A DNA stretch of 64,000 nucleotides, taken from Bombyx mori. Lineage: Eukaryota; Arthropoda; Insecta; Lepidoptera; Bombycidae. The position numbers and the translations under genes are program-made. The stretch covers positions 16,545,501 to 16,609,500 of the forward strand of contig NC_085129.1 in the NCBI RefSeq assembly GCF_030269925.1, read 5' to 3'. Positions 10,556 to 22,189 of this stretch are shown piece by piece (position 1 is the first letter of the stretch; each line of letters starts with the position of its first letter). Under the pieces are notes generated by a model, which saw only the letters and a list, made by a program, of their open reading frames with translations, was not told the DNA's origin and searched no databases.

Positions 10556-11337
10556 TTAATAATACTTTAAAAAAAACAAAAAAAAGTACACTTATAGAAA
10601 ATCCAACTAAAAAATAGAAAATAAATTTTAATAAATTTGTATTAAATATAGTGTAAGAAAAAAATATTTTATTGTAAAAAAGCGTGGGGTTTATGGTATC
10701 TGTAGTGAAAAATTGTCATCGGTCCTTAATATGCCAAATTTCGAGTTAATCTGACGGCTTAAAAGGGGTCAAAATCATGTTAAAAGATTCCGTTACATAC
10801 TAACATACATAAGTCTGAAGCTAATAAAAGCGTATTAAAAAGTAGCAATACCTACACCGGTCATCCTCACTACTAGTCTGATACGGTTTTCAAGAATCGA
10901 AATCGATGCCACAGAAGCCTGGTCAGTCAGTCCCCTCTTGAAGACTAAATCAAAGTGATGTCGCACGAAAATATATCAACAGGTACCGTCTTGAGGGGGT
11001 GCAGGCGAGACAGGAGGCGGGAGGGGGGTCTAGACAGCTGATCGACGGGCGTTGCTAGGCAACGGATACCTCTCTCCACCCATGCCACCCTGGTACTTGG
11101 ACTTATGAAATCCATGTAGTTATTTCTTCAATTATACCAAATTTATTAAGGTATGCGCACTTAATTAAATGCTTGAACATAAGATCGTAAGCATACAATT
11201 ATAATTTGTCTTGATCAGTGTTTCTTAACCTGTGATGTGGGGGGTCCGTTGAGGATGCGCGATAATAGCATTGGCAGTGACGAAAATTTCGAGAAGTTAA
11301 TTTTTTTTCATATTCTATTCATATTATAACAAAAAAA

Positions 11338-11500
11338 ATGTATTGCCTTTGTTAGCTGACGAGCATACGGCCCACCTGATGGTGAATGGTTACCGTCGCC
11401 CATGGACTTCAGCAATGCCAGGAGCACAGCCAAGCCGCTGCCTACCGCTTAATACTCTCCACAAGCCTCGTTTGGAGAAGGACATGTCATAGCGCATACG
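11338..11500 (-). mobile_element. RT-C family LINE 3' fragment
   Basis: Reverse complement of the family 3' end: GCATACGGCCCACCTGATGG, CCGTCGCCCATGGACTTCAG and CCTCGTTTGGAGAAGGACAT on the plus strand. It is followed directly by a plus-strand Bm1 tail. Confidence 0.75.
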
Positions 11501-11590
11501 ATGTGTTTGTTATACGTATGAGCTCCGATAAACACTTAACACCGGGTAGGTCAAGAGCTAGTCCACGTATCTACGCCACAAAGAAATAAA
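11501..11590 (+). mobile_element. Bm1-like SINE tail fragment
   Basis: Degenerate GAGCTCCGATAAACACTTAA, CACCGGGTAGGTC and CCACGTATCTACGC, then an A-rich end. Confidence 0.55.
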
Positions 11591-11626
11591 TGGAGAAAAA
11601 TATCTGTTATTTTTTTTCCTTACATA

Positions 11627-11793
11627 TTCGCTGGTAGCCTCAGAGGCTATTGCAGCTACACGCGGGTAGGTGAGCTCACGGGCTCAACCTGAGAGAATTT
11701 GCTAATACTAGTCCTAGCAAGAGCATTCATTGCTTCGCTGAATCTACCACCGGATCGAAATCGCGACCCACTTAGAATATCCGGCGAGACACA
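11627..11793 (-). mobile_element. Jockey-type LINE 3' UTR fragment (family of the 31-53 kb LINEs)
   Basis: The minus strand matches the 3' UTR of the full-length LINEs: CGCGATTTCGATCCGGTGGT, AGCGAAGCA and the terminal hairpin ATAGCCT-ctg-AGGCTA. Only about 165 nt remain. Confidence 0.75.
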
Positions 11794-12041
11794 CTGGTGG
11801 TAGGACCTCTTGTATTACTGGTGGTAGGACGACTTGTTAGTTCACGCCTATTTCTGCCGTGAAGCAGTAATGCGTTTCGGTTTGAAGGGTTGGGCGGCTG
11901 TTGTAACTATACTTAGAACTTTTATCTCAAGGTGAGTGGCGCATTTACGTTGTAGATGTCTATGGACTCCAGTAACTACTTAACACCAGGTGGGCTGTGA
12001 GTTCGGCCACCCATCTAAGCAATAATAATAATAAAAAAAAC
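11794..12041 (+). mobile_element. Bm1-like SINE, 3' part with duplicated 5' edge
   Basis: TGGTGGTAGGACCTCTTGT occurs twice at the left edge (11794 and 11819), then the usual body to CCCATCTAAGCAATAATAATA. The short duplication may mark one SINE inserted into another, or a template jump. Confidence 0.85.
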
Positions 12042-12682
12042 TCAGTGGGCTGTATGTTTGAATCTGCATTATTGTCGAGCAAGTCCACAGTCAGTACTCC
12101 TTATAGAGAGTCCGAGATCGAACTGGAACTAGACGAGCGCTAGACGGTTTTTTTCGGCACGCAGTCACAACCGGTTCGACTTGACGCCTGCCTTAAGACA
12201 TAAGCGGGAGCGGACAGGAACTGAATCCTTAGCAAACCCGCCGCTAACTGTTTTGTCGTTCGAATGCAATACTGATTATGCCTTACGAATTGAGTTAAAA
12301 AAAAGAATAATTAATGTTTTCACATTAAGATGGCGAAAAAGAAAAACAAATTAACGAAGATAAAATGTTGTGTATAAATGTGTATGTGTATGAGAATTTT
12401 TATATGGATGATATTTGTGTATAAATTGTATATTATTATTATGAAATAATAATGTGTACGTTGTTGTATGTTATATAAGACTGCGATGCATATGGATGGG
12501 TTAAAGGAATCTATCCTGCTGTGGTGCCAAGCCTGGATGTGAACTTACCGTTTTTGCGTTCCCTCGAAGCTCGAAGAGACGTTATTGAGAAGCAGTTTTT
12601 AATTGAACGAAGATATTGTGATTTTTACCGTGTCGGGAACTGAAAATAATAAAAAATCGAATTTAATCATTTTATTGTAAAA
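12042..12682. other. Intergenic, no gene recognised
   Basis: Starts with a short AAAACTCAGTGGGCTGT remnant of the Jockey-type 3' UTR (minus). The rest is unrecognised. Confidence 0.5.
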
Positions 12683-13108
12683 CTAGCTTGTGCCGCGACT
12701 TCGTCCGCGTGGAATAGTTTACAAATAATGCTTTATTTTAGAACTAATTTGGACAGCATATAAAACATTATGGTGAGCCAACCTTAACATATAAACATAT
12801 GCTGTCCGGACTTTTTTTTAGATCTTTTAAAGGGTAGCAATTCTGTCATACATTATTTTAGCGAAACTTTAACCTCTTCTGCAGCGCACCAGCGGAAGCT
12901 CTCAAAAAGGAAAAAAACCGGATTTTGAAACATTATTTATTAGTGCTCCGCTTGTATTGGTATTAGCGTAATGTTATATAGCCTATAGCCTTCCTCAATA
13001 AATGGGCTATCTAACACTGAAAGAATTTTTCAAATCGGACCAGTAGTTCCTGAGATTAGCGCGTTTAAACAAACAAACTCTTCAGCTTTATAATATTATT
13101 AGTATAGA
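12683..13108 (-). mobile_element. Non-autonomous Helitron
   Basis: On the minus strand it starts TCTATACTAATAATATTATA, then AAGCTGAAGAGTTTGTTTGT, and ends GACGAAGTCGCGGCACAAGC with CTAG followed by T. TC at the 5' end and CTAG before T at the 3' end are the Helitron boundaries I recall for this widespread lepidopteran family. It has no Rep/helicase ORF. Confidence 0.7.
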
Positions 13109-13147
13109 TTTTTATTTTTATCCGTTCCTCAGAGGATTCTATTTTAA

Positions 13148-13437
13148 CCCTTTGACTGCCGTGTAGGTCACCGATGCCCTACGCAGCGCACTGAATTAAT
13201 TATGTCGATTTTTGTTACTAAGCTTGCCGAGATTGCCTAACTTTGCCTTCCTTTGTTTGTTAATGTATATTTTAGTCTTTTGGGTCTCTTAGAAGTAGAT
13301 TCATTCTTAGTGTTGTTCGGATTCGTCTTTCCCAGAGTGTGCTTTGCTAACATTTGCTAAGCTTTGGTAACATAAGTCGATACAATTACTTCAGTGCGCC
13401 GCGTAGGGCACCGGTGACCCACATTCCAGTCAAAGGG
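13148..13437. mobile_element. piggyBac-like MITE with TTAA target duplication
   Basis: A 290-bp element flanked by TTAA on both sides (13144-13147 and 13438-13441). Its ends are CCCTTTGACTG and CAGTCAAAGGG. The arms stay similar for about 65 bp, through GGTCACCG(A/G)TGCCCTACGC. The TTAA duplication and CCCT-type ends are hallmarks of the piggyBac superfamily (established). It has no transposase ORF, so it must be moved in trans. Confidence 0.85.
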
Positions 13438-13625
13438 TTAATGGCTAATGCTTTTTTATTCCGAATACTTTACGTGGTCCAAGAGGTCGCGACCCACAGA
13501 CAGACTGTCACCCATCTTGTAACTTGCACCACAAAACTTTTCGTCCGTTCTCATTTTGAACAAGCTTTCGAAAGCACGGAGGTTTAAAGGCGATTTTGAG
13601 TTATCGTCGCGATCAGCATTTGCAC

Positions 13626-13990
13626 GAAACGCTTCATACCCGATCCTGTGGACCGAATGGTGTACAGTCGACGTCGCCCTAAACACGTCATTTCGGATCC
13701 TCTCGATCCATTAATGGTGCTTTTAGGTATCTCAAGCACCGGTCACCGTCCTCGCCGAACGCGTCGCTCGCGACGAAGGGCTCGGCGAGTAAATTAACCC
13801 ACAGACACGGCCCACTGAGTTTCTCGCCGGATCTTCTCAGTGGATCGCGTTACCGATCCGTTGGTAGATTCAGCGAAGCACTACTCTTGCTAGGGCTAGT
13901 GTTAGCAAGTTCTCTCAGGTAGAGCCCGTGAGCACATCTACCCGCGCGTAGCTGGAATACCATCTTAGGCTACCAGCGAAAAGATAGGAC
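13626..13990 (+). pseudogene. Jockey-type LINE 3' end with ORF2 C-terminus
   Basis: Homologous to the last about 50 codons of ORF2 of the 31-53 kb LINEs (ACCGAATGGTGTACAGTCGA, GACGTCGCCC and beyond) and to the complete 3' UTR. The ORF2 stop context is GAGTAAATTAACCCACAGAC. It carries the three 3' hairpins, with one compensatory pair in the first (CTCGCCGA with TCGGCGAG, against CTCGTCGA with TCGACGAG in the young copies). Confidence 0.85.
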
Positions 13991-14605
13991 AAAAGTATTT
14001 TCTAAATTTGTTTAAAGACATAACAAAAATCCTCTACGGTCTACGGAGACGGGGTCTTTGAGTAGAGATCCGAAAATGTATAAAACACGAACTACAGATT
14101 TTGTACCCTATGTTCTACGAGAAAATCTTTGAGGATTTTTCCGTAAGTCATTGCGCATTGCTCATTTCTGTAATCAATATCTCTTTAGTTTCCTTGAGCA
14201 TTTATCAAGGGACACAATTTCAGATAGGTCCAGCATTGTTGTTGTCCACGAGCATGAGTAGATAAAAAAAGTACATATTCCAAAAAATTATGACACACTG
14301 CATGCTTTCAAAAGAGTGTTGGTTTTTTTTTAACAAGAAATACCAGAAAAAAATGCGTTGTAATTACAAAAAAAAAAATGAAAAATATCCCCTTCCCGTA
14401 ACACGACCCCTTTAAAATTACCCCTGTTTTATAACAACCCTAATTTTCGCGACAATTTAAAATAATAATAAAAAACGCACCGATATCCAATCAATAGAAT
14501 ATAGTTGCTTGAACAAAAAGCGTGTCGTGAAACTTAACCGATATAAAAAAAATAACCTTTTATTGATACAAAAGTTAGCTTTTTTTTATGGGTTACTTGG
14601 TTAGG
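13991..14605. other. Intergenic, no gene recognised
   Basis: AT-rich sequence with no supported feature. Confidence 0.5.
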
Positions 14606-14689
14606 AGTGCTGACGGTCCACCTGGCTTCTAATTTAAGGGCAGCCGTTAACCGTCATCATTCACGGTCTCATCGTAAGGCAGTTTTTAG

Positions 14690-14847
14690 TAATCACCGCT
14701 GTTGTACTGTTGAAACTGAGACCTTAGAACTCTTGACTTATGGTGGGTGGCGGCATTTACGTTGTAGAAGTCTACGGGCTCCGGTAAACAGTTCACACCG
14801 GGTGGGTCGTGAGCTCGTCCACCGACCTAAGTAATAAAAAAAATTAC
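14690..14847 (+). mobile_element. Bm1-like SINE, degenerate 3' part
   Basis: CTGAGACCTTAGAACTC, GGTGGGTGGCGGCATTTACG, CACACCGGGTGGGTCGTGAG and an A-rich tail. Strongly diverged upstream of 14690. Confidence 0.7.
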
Positions 14848-15053
14848 ATTTTGTCTTTCTTAATGAGCTTATTTGAGAGACCCCTTAAAATTTCCATTGA
14901 AAGTCTGGATTAGAAAATCACTCTAGCGGATTATGCCACCATATGTCGACAATGGCTTTAACTCATCGAAAAATGACTAATTCGGGTCCCTCGTGATGCC
15001 TAGTAATGAGCGAGAGATTTGAAAACGGAATCCCATGCAAGAGTAGTCCGAAT

Positions 15054-15306
15054 TACTGGTGGTAGGACCTCTTGTGAGTCCGCACGGGACTACCACCGTA
15101 CCGTACCACCACCCTGCCTATTTATGCCGTGAAGCAGTAATGGGTTTCAGTTTGAAGGGCGAGGCAACCGTTGTAACTTTGAGACCTTAGAACTTATATC
15201 TCAAGGTGAGTGGCGCATTTACGTTGTAGATGTTTATGGGTTCCAATAACCACTTAACACAAGGTGGTCTGTGAGCTCGTCCACCCATCTAAACAATTTT
15301 TTTTTT
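15054..15306 (+). mobile_element. Bm1-like SINE, 3' part
   Basis: ATTACTGGTGGTAGGACCTC to CCACCCATCTAAACAA. It contains a short duplication of the ACCACCGTACCGTACCACCA region. 5'-truncated. Confidence 0.85.
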
Positions 15307-15309
15307 AAA

Positions 15310-16868
15310 TATTTTAAAAATACCCGATAACTTCAAGTGACTGATGCCATTGATTTGAAGTTTATTTAGTTATGAAAAATGGAGGTGAGCGTAATGCGCA
15401 TTGTTAGAGACCCCTTAAATCCAAGGCGCAAGTCCACTGACGTTCTTCAATTGCTCCCTCAGCATCACAATCGGCAAGAGGGATATCGGTAATGGTAGTG
15501 CCTTCAGCCGAAGAGCGAACTCGGCCCCCGTGGTACAATAGCCTGCGTCAAAAACCACTAAGCCAACGTGGCAACAGCGGATATCCTTTACCGTACCCCT
15601 TGTAACATATTTTTTAACAAAAAGTCTGTTTTTTGTAGTAAAAAAAAGCTCCCGATCTTTTTAAGCTCGAACGAATCAGCTGCTCCTACGGAACGTGAGC
15701 ACAAAAGCTCGATTTTTGTTATATGCACTTTTTTTTTGGGATTCGCACGTCAAAGGGATGTATTCAATGGCATTTTTTGTACAAAAAAAATGTTTCGCGC
15801 ACAGATATATTATTATGGATATGTACCGATTTTAAAATCTTACATTTTTATTGCAAAATATTTTCGACGTTACTTTTTAAACGCGACAAATTACTTTAAC
15901 AACTGAATGTTTTTGATAGAGCGCGCGCAGTTCTTTTGATGATAAACGATGACCGGCTTGTGTTACCAGTATGTCAAAATCGCAACTTGCTGTACACATT
16001 CAAACATTTCGCAACCAATCAAATCGTTTTTAGTGTCTGAAGTGAAAAGCCTACACTAGCGCTGTCTACAGAAATTAAAGCTTCAATCTGAGCTTTCACG
16101 ATAATTTAAAGTCGCACGTGTACGCAAGCTACTGATCGAATTTAACTCATTCGTATAAGCAATATTGCGAAGAGAAACAAATCGGCATATCCATGTTAGA
16201 TTCTCTTTAACAAAAAGTAACCCTATATTGAAAAATAACTATTTATTTCGGATACCAATATTATTATTACTTCGTAATTAATGGCGGTTGCTCTGCCCGG
16301 ATCGGTACCGTGATCCTGGCTATTACTGTCGCGTAGCAATCGTCTAGTTTATGAGAGAATACAATTTTTTTTTAAAAGAAATCTTGGAATTTTTGTGATA
16401 CGAGAATCACACAGAACGACTAGCATTAAGTGACCACGGAAGCCTAAGGACATCACTACGTTTGCTGACGACCGAACTTATGTTTGTCATAGTCAAAATC
16501 AAAATTTAATATTTGAATAGAAATTAACACAGTTTTAGAAGCTTCTGGATTTTATAGCCGACACGGAATCGAATCTCGGTAAGATACTGAGTATTTGTCC
16601 TATTGTGAATAATAAAAATAATAAAAAGCCTTCGTTATCCAGCTGGGTTAGGGGCCTGATACAGAAGGCAGTTATCTTCGATACTGCGCTTATTGTGACG
16701 AATTTCCTCACTCTGGAGTCCTAACCACTGGGGACTTGTGTCGTAGACACCGCCATTAGCGGCAATCTATTTTTGTTTAGGGTTTTTTTTTAAATTGTAC
16801 AATAATATTTAAAAAAAAATTGTTAAATTAAAAAGATTTTAAATAAATATAGAAGACAATAATAGATT
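15310..16868. other. Intergenic, no gene recognised
   Basis: A 112-codon open frame at 15568-15906 is low-complexity and AT-biased, so I do not call it. No other supported feature. Confidence 0.5.
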
Positions 16869-17066
16869 TTTTATTTATTGCTTTGGTGGGTGTAAGACGA
16901 GCTCACGTCACACGTAATGTTAAGTGGTTACCGGAACCCATAGACATCTACAACGTAAATGCCGCCACCCACCTTGAGATATGAGTTCTAAGGTCTCATT
17001 TTTTACAGTACAACGGTTGTCCCGCCCTTTAAACCGAAACGCATTACTGCTTCACGACAGAAATAT
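16869..17066 (-). mobile_element. Bm1-like SINE, 3' part
   Basis: The reverse complement shows the usual TGCCGTGAAGCAGTAATGCG... body to a poly(A) tail at 16860-16875. 5'-truncated. Confidence 0.85.
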
Positions 17067-17154
17067 AATTTAATCATTTATTACTTAACACACATATGTA
17101 CTTCCGACAAAAAATACACGTAACTTTATTGAATTGGTACAATTATAGCAAGTG

Positions 17155-17350
17155 CGACTTGACTAGGAGACGTATGGAAATGGTAGTGCAAGGTAGAGGG
17201 GGAAGAGGTCGACCGAAGAAGACATGGATGGAGTGTGTGAATGACGATATGAGAGAGAGAGGAGTGAGTGTTGAGATGACGACTGATAGAAGAGAATGAA
17301 AGAGAAAAATTAGCTGTGCCGACCCCACCTTGTGGGATAAGGGGATGAAA
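17155..17350 (+). pseudogene. RTE-type LINE, C-terminal end
   Basis: Encodes CDLTRRRMEMVVQGRGGRGR and then PKKTWMECVNDDMRERGVSV. This is the best-kept of four related tails in the window. It is followed by an ADPT-like end, AAGGGGATGAAAAAGAAGAA and A-rich sequence. The GRGRPKKxW box is typical of the RTE-clade protein C-terminus. Confidence 0.65.
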
Positions 17351-17464
17351 AAGAAGAAGAAGATAGTAAAATCGACTTGAACCAGAGGTAGGACTGCCTA
17401 GATCTATCCGTGCTGATTTTGTTAGGACGAAACCTAAGCCCAATATGAAATCAATTTTTTTATA

Positions 17465-17767
17465 TCTATACATATAAATAAAATTGGAGTGTCTGTTTGT
17501 AATATTGAAATAACCGCTTTTTACTACATGCATATAAATATATATACGGTACAAACACCAAAATAACATTGTTTAAAATTTTTGTCTGTCTGTCTGTTTG
17601 TTCCGGCTAATATCTGGAACGGCTGGACCAATTTTGACGGGACTTTCACTGGTAGGTAGCTGATGATATAAGGAGTAATTAAGGCTACTTTTTCTAGACT
17701 AGCTTCACCCCGCGGCGTCACTCGCGGTACGACAATAACCGCGGTTAAGATCGCGGGACTCGGCTAG
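17465..17767 (+). mobile_element. Helitron-like non-autonomous element
   Basis: Starts TCTATACATATAAATAAAAT, contains AACGGCTGGACCAATTTTGA, and ends GACTCGGCTAG before T. This is the same terminal logic as the element at 12683-13108. Confidence 0.6.
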
Positions 17768-19486
17768 TCTTAAATAAAATTGTGTTCGGGGTAGACAGCA
17801 GTTGAACTGTACTTCAGACATTAGCGGTCAACGCCCACTCATCATCAGATGGGCTCGCTTCCATAAGCTCTGCTTCATTCTGAGGTCACGTGTCGTATAA
17901 GATTTAAACACATTAATATTTATAAATAGGTTCTCTTACCTTTCGCCAAACTTGAAAACGTAATATAATTGTAGATTTTTGAACATTGATTTTTTTGTTT
18001 ATTTTATTTACAATACGTAAATTTAAAATACGGTAAAAAGATAAATAAGTATAAATTATCAAATATGTAGTTTGAACGAATCAAATTAACTTTTAATTTT
18101 TTTCTTTTCCTCCTGCTGATACCGGTAAGGATGTTAAAGTGAAGTTATAATATTATTGTGTCGTCAACGGTCCTTGACGCGTGAGCGAATTGTCAAGTTA
18201 ATAGGACGCATTGAACTCGGAGGAAATGATGTTTAAAGATTCAGTTACGTACAAACAAATGTAGCTAATAAGAGCGCGTTAAAAACCTCTCACCAGGGAC
18301 TCCGTAAGCATTTTTCAAAATGATGGTACCCATTTTCATTGGTGGGACGTCTTCAGAGCTCGCACTGGTAGGTATTACTTTAGCTATATCTGCCGCGTGG
18401 TTTACGCTTTTGTTTGAGTGGTGGGAAAGAGTTGGAAAATCGAATCGAGACACAGAGATTTCTCATTCGCGTTGAGATGTGAAGAGGTTTTGTAACTTAA
18501 AGCTGGTTGGGCCAAGTGCTCGTTCGATTTTTTTTTTTAAATATTTAGAAATAATATCATATGTCGTCAAATTATTCACTTACAGTAGGTATACACTTTT
18601 CACGAATAAAATAACTTTTATTAAATAAACCAAGAAAACTATAATATTATTCTAGATTAATCGAATAGTTCTTTAAATAAAATTCTGAACTGTTAAAACT
18701 TTTTTTTCTGAATTCAAAAAAACAATCTTTATAATCGTAATTCGCGCGACGAACGCCCGTGAGAGACACACAACTCCCCTCAAAACTCGCGGCAGACTGA
18801 AAAGTTTGTCAGACAGAGCCGGCCGAGCACTAAAGTCGGATATCAAACAGTGTTGCAATGTTTAAAATTTTCGCAGTCACACATAAAATAAAATTTTATT
18901 TAGGGATTCCGTAAAATTAATTTTCAAGTTTTCATATCCACCACTCAGAATGTTTTATGGAAAAAAATTATAACGTATCGCACTTTTAGAATTGAAGTAG
19001 CATAACTAAAAATTAAAAAAAAAAGTTTTATACTTTGGACAGTTTATTTATAATTAAAAATACACTTTTAGTCTAAAAAAAGACAAACGTACTGTTTCCG
19101 TTTTTTTTAAAGCAAGCGGCGCATACAATAAAATAATAAAATCGAAAAATTAACAAAAATTCAATTTTTCAACTACATTTTTGGTTGTTCATCAAAAAAC
19201 AAAAATTTGGGTTAAGCCACTGCAATTCTAAATTTTAAGTTTATAACGCATCTTGTCTTGTTAATGAAATAACTTTTTCATTTTAAAATTAAGTTTGATT
19301 TTAATGCTTCTAGAAATTTGGAGTTGGTCCTTAACGAGACCGACACAGCTGCTATTAAGCGGCTAACTGAGACAATAGACTATTGACGCCACGGCTATTG
19401 TATATCTCGGAATATAATACAAAATAAATAACAATAATAATAATTTATTTATTTCTCACTTAAAGGTATAGTACAAATACAATTTT
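17768..19486. other. Intergenic, no gene recognised
   Basis: AT-rich sequence. A slightly GC-richer patch at 18731-18850 has no supported ORF or repeat. Confidence 0.5.
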
Positions 19487-19728
19487 CTTCTATTGCTTAG
19501 ATGGGTGGACGAGCTCACGGCCCACCTGGTTAAATGGTTACTGGAGCCCATAGACATCTACTACGTAAATGCGCCATCCACCTTGAGATATAAGCTCTAA
19601 GATCTCAGTATAGTTACAACGGCTGCCCCACCCTTCAGGCCGAAACGCATTACTGCTTCACGGCAGAAATAGGCGGGGTGGTGATACCTACCCGTGCGGA
19701 CTTACAAGAGGTCCTACCACCAGTAAAA
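19487..19728 (-). mobile_element. Bm1-like SINE, 3' part
   Basis: Full 3' half on the minus strand, from ACTGGTGGTAGGACCTCTTG to the poly(A) side. One of the cleaner copies. Confidence 0.9.
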
Positions 19729-20046
19729 ACAAATAGAAATTAACCTTATAATTTATTTCGTGAACCTTCGAAAGTGCTGAAGTCAGTACTAGGTTCAAAT
19801 ACCTGTGTTACGAATTACCAGCGTCCCCTCTTCTTAAGATAGATTAAATCATGGACAGATGTTGCGGACTAGTCTTGAGAGATCATTAGATCATCATCAT
19901 CAAATACGCAGTATAAATACAAATGATCATGTACCCCCTGGCTGAGCCTCCCTCCTGGCTGAGTCTTTGCTCGCCCACTTGTCCTAGTAAAACTGGAAAG
20001 TCTTCCGGACCACCAGTAAGCCCTTCACTCATAAAAAAAACAAAAA

Positions 20047-20068
20047 ATAGATAGATAGATAGATAGAT
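20047..20068. repeat. (ATAG)n microsatellite
   Basis: About 5.5 units of ATAG. Confidence 0.9.
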
Positions 20069-20257
20069 TATTCCGTTTTCGAAACTCTTGCAACCCCGAG
20101 CCGAGTTCATAACTGCATTCGCGCACCCCCTTCTCCCTGTCTGGACTACCCAGACAGTCTGAGAAGGCGAATGACCTCAGAGCTACATTCAAGATATATA
20201 GTATCAGTATTTCTGCACACAGGGTGTAAAGAAATCGGTTCTTTTAAATAAATAAAA

Positions 20258-20362
20258 ATTGCCTTTGTTGGCAGACGAGCATACGGCGCACCTGATGGTT
20301 ACCGTGGCCCGTGGACATCAGCAATTATAGGGGCAGAACTAGGCCGCTGCTAACCGAAACCT
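20258..20362 (-). mobile_element. RT-C family LINE 3' fragment
   Basis: GCCTTTGTTGGCAGACGAGC, ATACGG and GTGGCCCGTGGACATCAGCA on the plus strand mark the 3' UTR of the family, inserted in minus orientation. Confidence 0.7.
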
Positions 20363-20419
20363 CTAAGTAAATAGGTGATAAAACACAGCCTCAAGAGAAT
20401 CCACAAAATAATTCAATTA

Positions 20420-20640
20420 TTTTTATTGCTTAGTCCATGGCATGAGCTCATGGCCCATCTGGTGTCAAATGTTTGCTGTAGTCCATAGACATCAACAGTG
20501 TAAATGCCGCCACCCACCTCGAGACACGAGCAAGCCTCAATTCTACAGTACACTTCTACTGGCTACTGACTACCTTACCCTTGAAACTCAATGCATTATA
20601 GCTTTAAATAGGCAGGGCGGTGGTACATACCCCTTCAAAA
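20420..20640 (-). mobile_element. Bm1-like SINE, degenerate
   Basis: Reverse-complement family body with many substitutions (CATAGACATCAACAGTGTAA, CCACCCACCTCGAGA). Confidence 0.75.
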
Positions 20641-20756
20641 CGCTCTTCCGCCACTAACTAGGCATATTAAAATATTTAATTTAAATAATATATAATAAAA
20701 TTTATTAATATTTAATAATATAATTTAATAAAAAAAAATTAATTAAAGTATTTTTC

Positions 20757-20868
20757 AAGGTGGGTGGCGCGTTTACGTTGTAGACGTCTATGGGCTCCAG
20801 CAACCACTTAACACCAGGTGGGCTTTGAGCTCGTCCACCCATATAAGCAATAAAAAAAAAAAAAAAGC
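20757..20868 (+). mobile_element. Bm1-like SINE tail
   Basis: AAGGTGGGTGGCGCGTTTAC to CCACCCATATAAGCAATAAA plus poly(A). Only the last 110 nt. Confidence 0.85.
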
Positions 20869-20878
20869 TAATTCAATT

Positions 20879-21031
20879 TTTTATTAAACGATTTATGCCT
20901 TCAACGTGGAAGTCACTTGTGAACATGTGAAGTACGTATTTAATTATGAAAAATTGGTACATGCTAGCGGGATTCGAACACAGTTGCATCGCTAGATACG
21001 AAAGCACCGGGCGTCTTATCTTTTAGTCCAC
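20879..21031 (-). mobile_element. tRNA-derived SINE, head-only copy
   Basis: The minus strand has CGTGGACTAAAAGATAAGAC, the B-box TGTGTTCGAATCCC, GCTAGCATGTACC, and a body to TTCCACGTTGAAGGCATAAA. Same family as 9080-9280 and 59953-60115; also lacks the ACTGGTGGTAGG half. Confidence 0.7.
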
Positions 21032-21073
21032 GAAAACTTAAGATCTAACCGTAGCTCTTGAGAATACTCGACC

Positions 21074-21515
21074 AGTTTGCTTAATGCGAGTTTTTAACGT
21101 TCTCGATAGCGTAAACGTTAACTCAAATTTGTATGCAGTTGGAACGTTTGCTTACGTTTACCGCTGTTCTAATTGCATACAAATGAGTCGACTATTATCA
21201 AAGCCGGCAATGTGACTTTTGGACAATTATTGGCAAATCAGAAAAACGAATTATTGACTTTGTATTCCATTGGCAGTCACAAAACTCTTCTGAACGACAT
21301 CTTAGATAAATAACAGGTTAAGTATTAACCTTTATTTAATGCAGGTTTTGAACCGTATTCTTTGAAGGAGACGATTATATTGAAATCAATCAGTATTGAC
21401 ATATCAATAACATTTTTTTGTCCAAATGCACAGATTGCCACCTTTGATAATAGACGACTCAAATATGAGTTCACTTTTACGATATCGAGAACGTTATAAA
21501 ACTCGCACTAAGCAC
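21074..21515. mobile_element. MITE with about 150-bp inverted arms
   Basis: The left arm (AATGCGAGTTTTTAACGTTC, TCGATAGCGTAAACG, then ATTATCAAAGCCGGCAATG) and the right arm in inverse (AGTGCGAGTTTTATAACGTT, CTCGATATCGTAAAAG, then ATTATCAAAGGTGGCAATC) match over most of their length. No ORF. A shorter relative lies at 21961-22095. Confidence 0.7.
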
Positions 21516-21810
21516 ACAACTCCTTAGGCTACCAGTGAATAGGTAAAAAAAAATAGAATATACCCGATTCCAATTTTTTTAGTTCATTAAAAATTCCAGC
21601 TAAACAAACCGACATACAAGAAAGCGAGTCTATATCGATAGCGGGGTAACAGCCAGACGACTTTGAATCAACCCTTGTTATATACAAGGTGAATGTTTCA
21701 AGTGGGCGTGGACGGTTTAATGCGAAAATGAGTATTCATATTTTTTATTTTTTGGTCATTTGATGACATAGAACAGGTAACACCCCGTCCGGACTGATTG
21801 AACCGGCTCA

Positions 21811-21861
21811 GGTGCTCAAAATTGATTAATTTTGTGCTCAAAATTGATTAATTTTGAGCAC
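21811..21861. repeat. Tandem plus inverted repeat forming a 12-bp hairpin
   Basis: GTGCTCAAAATTGATTAATT occurs twice in tandem (21812 and 21834). The second copy continues into its own inverse, giving 12-bp perfect arms around GATT at 21834-21861. Confidence 0.8.
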
Positions 21862-21960
21862 CTCCGTTGCTCAAAATGGTTAACGAGCTAACGGTATATC
21901 TAGCGTTAACTGGTCACCATAGGCCGTGAACGTTAATCCTGCCACTCATCTTCCCACATC

Positions 21961-22095
21961 AGTGTGCTTAGTGCGAGATTTTAACGTTCTTGAGTTGGAA
22001 CAGCGCCCCTAGCGGCAAACGTAGGCAAACGTTTCAACTCCATACAAATTTTAGTTAACTTTTACGTTATCGAGATCGTTAAAAAGCTCGCAATG
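21961..22095. mobile_element. Short MITE, deletion derivative of the 21074-21515 family
   Basis: Ends TGCTTAGTGCGAGATTTTAA and TTAAAAAGCTCGCAATGAAC are inverted relatives of the larger element's ends. Only about 135 bp lie between them. Confidence 0.6.
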
Positions 22096-22109
22096 AACCC
22101 ACAGTTCCG

Positions 22110-22186
22110 ATCTCAGTTTTATAATGCAACGGCTGTCTCACCCTTCAAACTGGAACACATTACTGCTTCACGGCAGAAATAGGCGC
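22110..22186 (-). mobile_element. Bm1-like SINE fragment
   Basis: Reverse complement of TTCTGCCGTGAAGCAGTAAT and the following 50 nt. Confidence 0.7.
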
Positions 22187-22189
22187 CAA

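Noticed and set aside
15568..15906. 112-codon open frame as a gene
   Set aside because: AT-rich, low-complexity codon use, no domain, no splice context.
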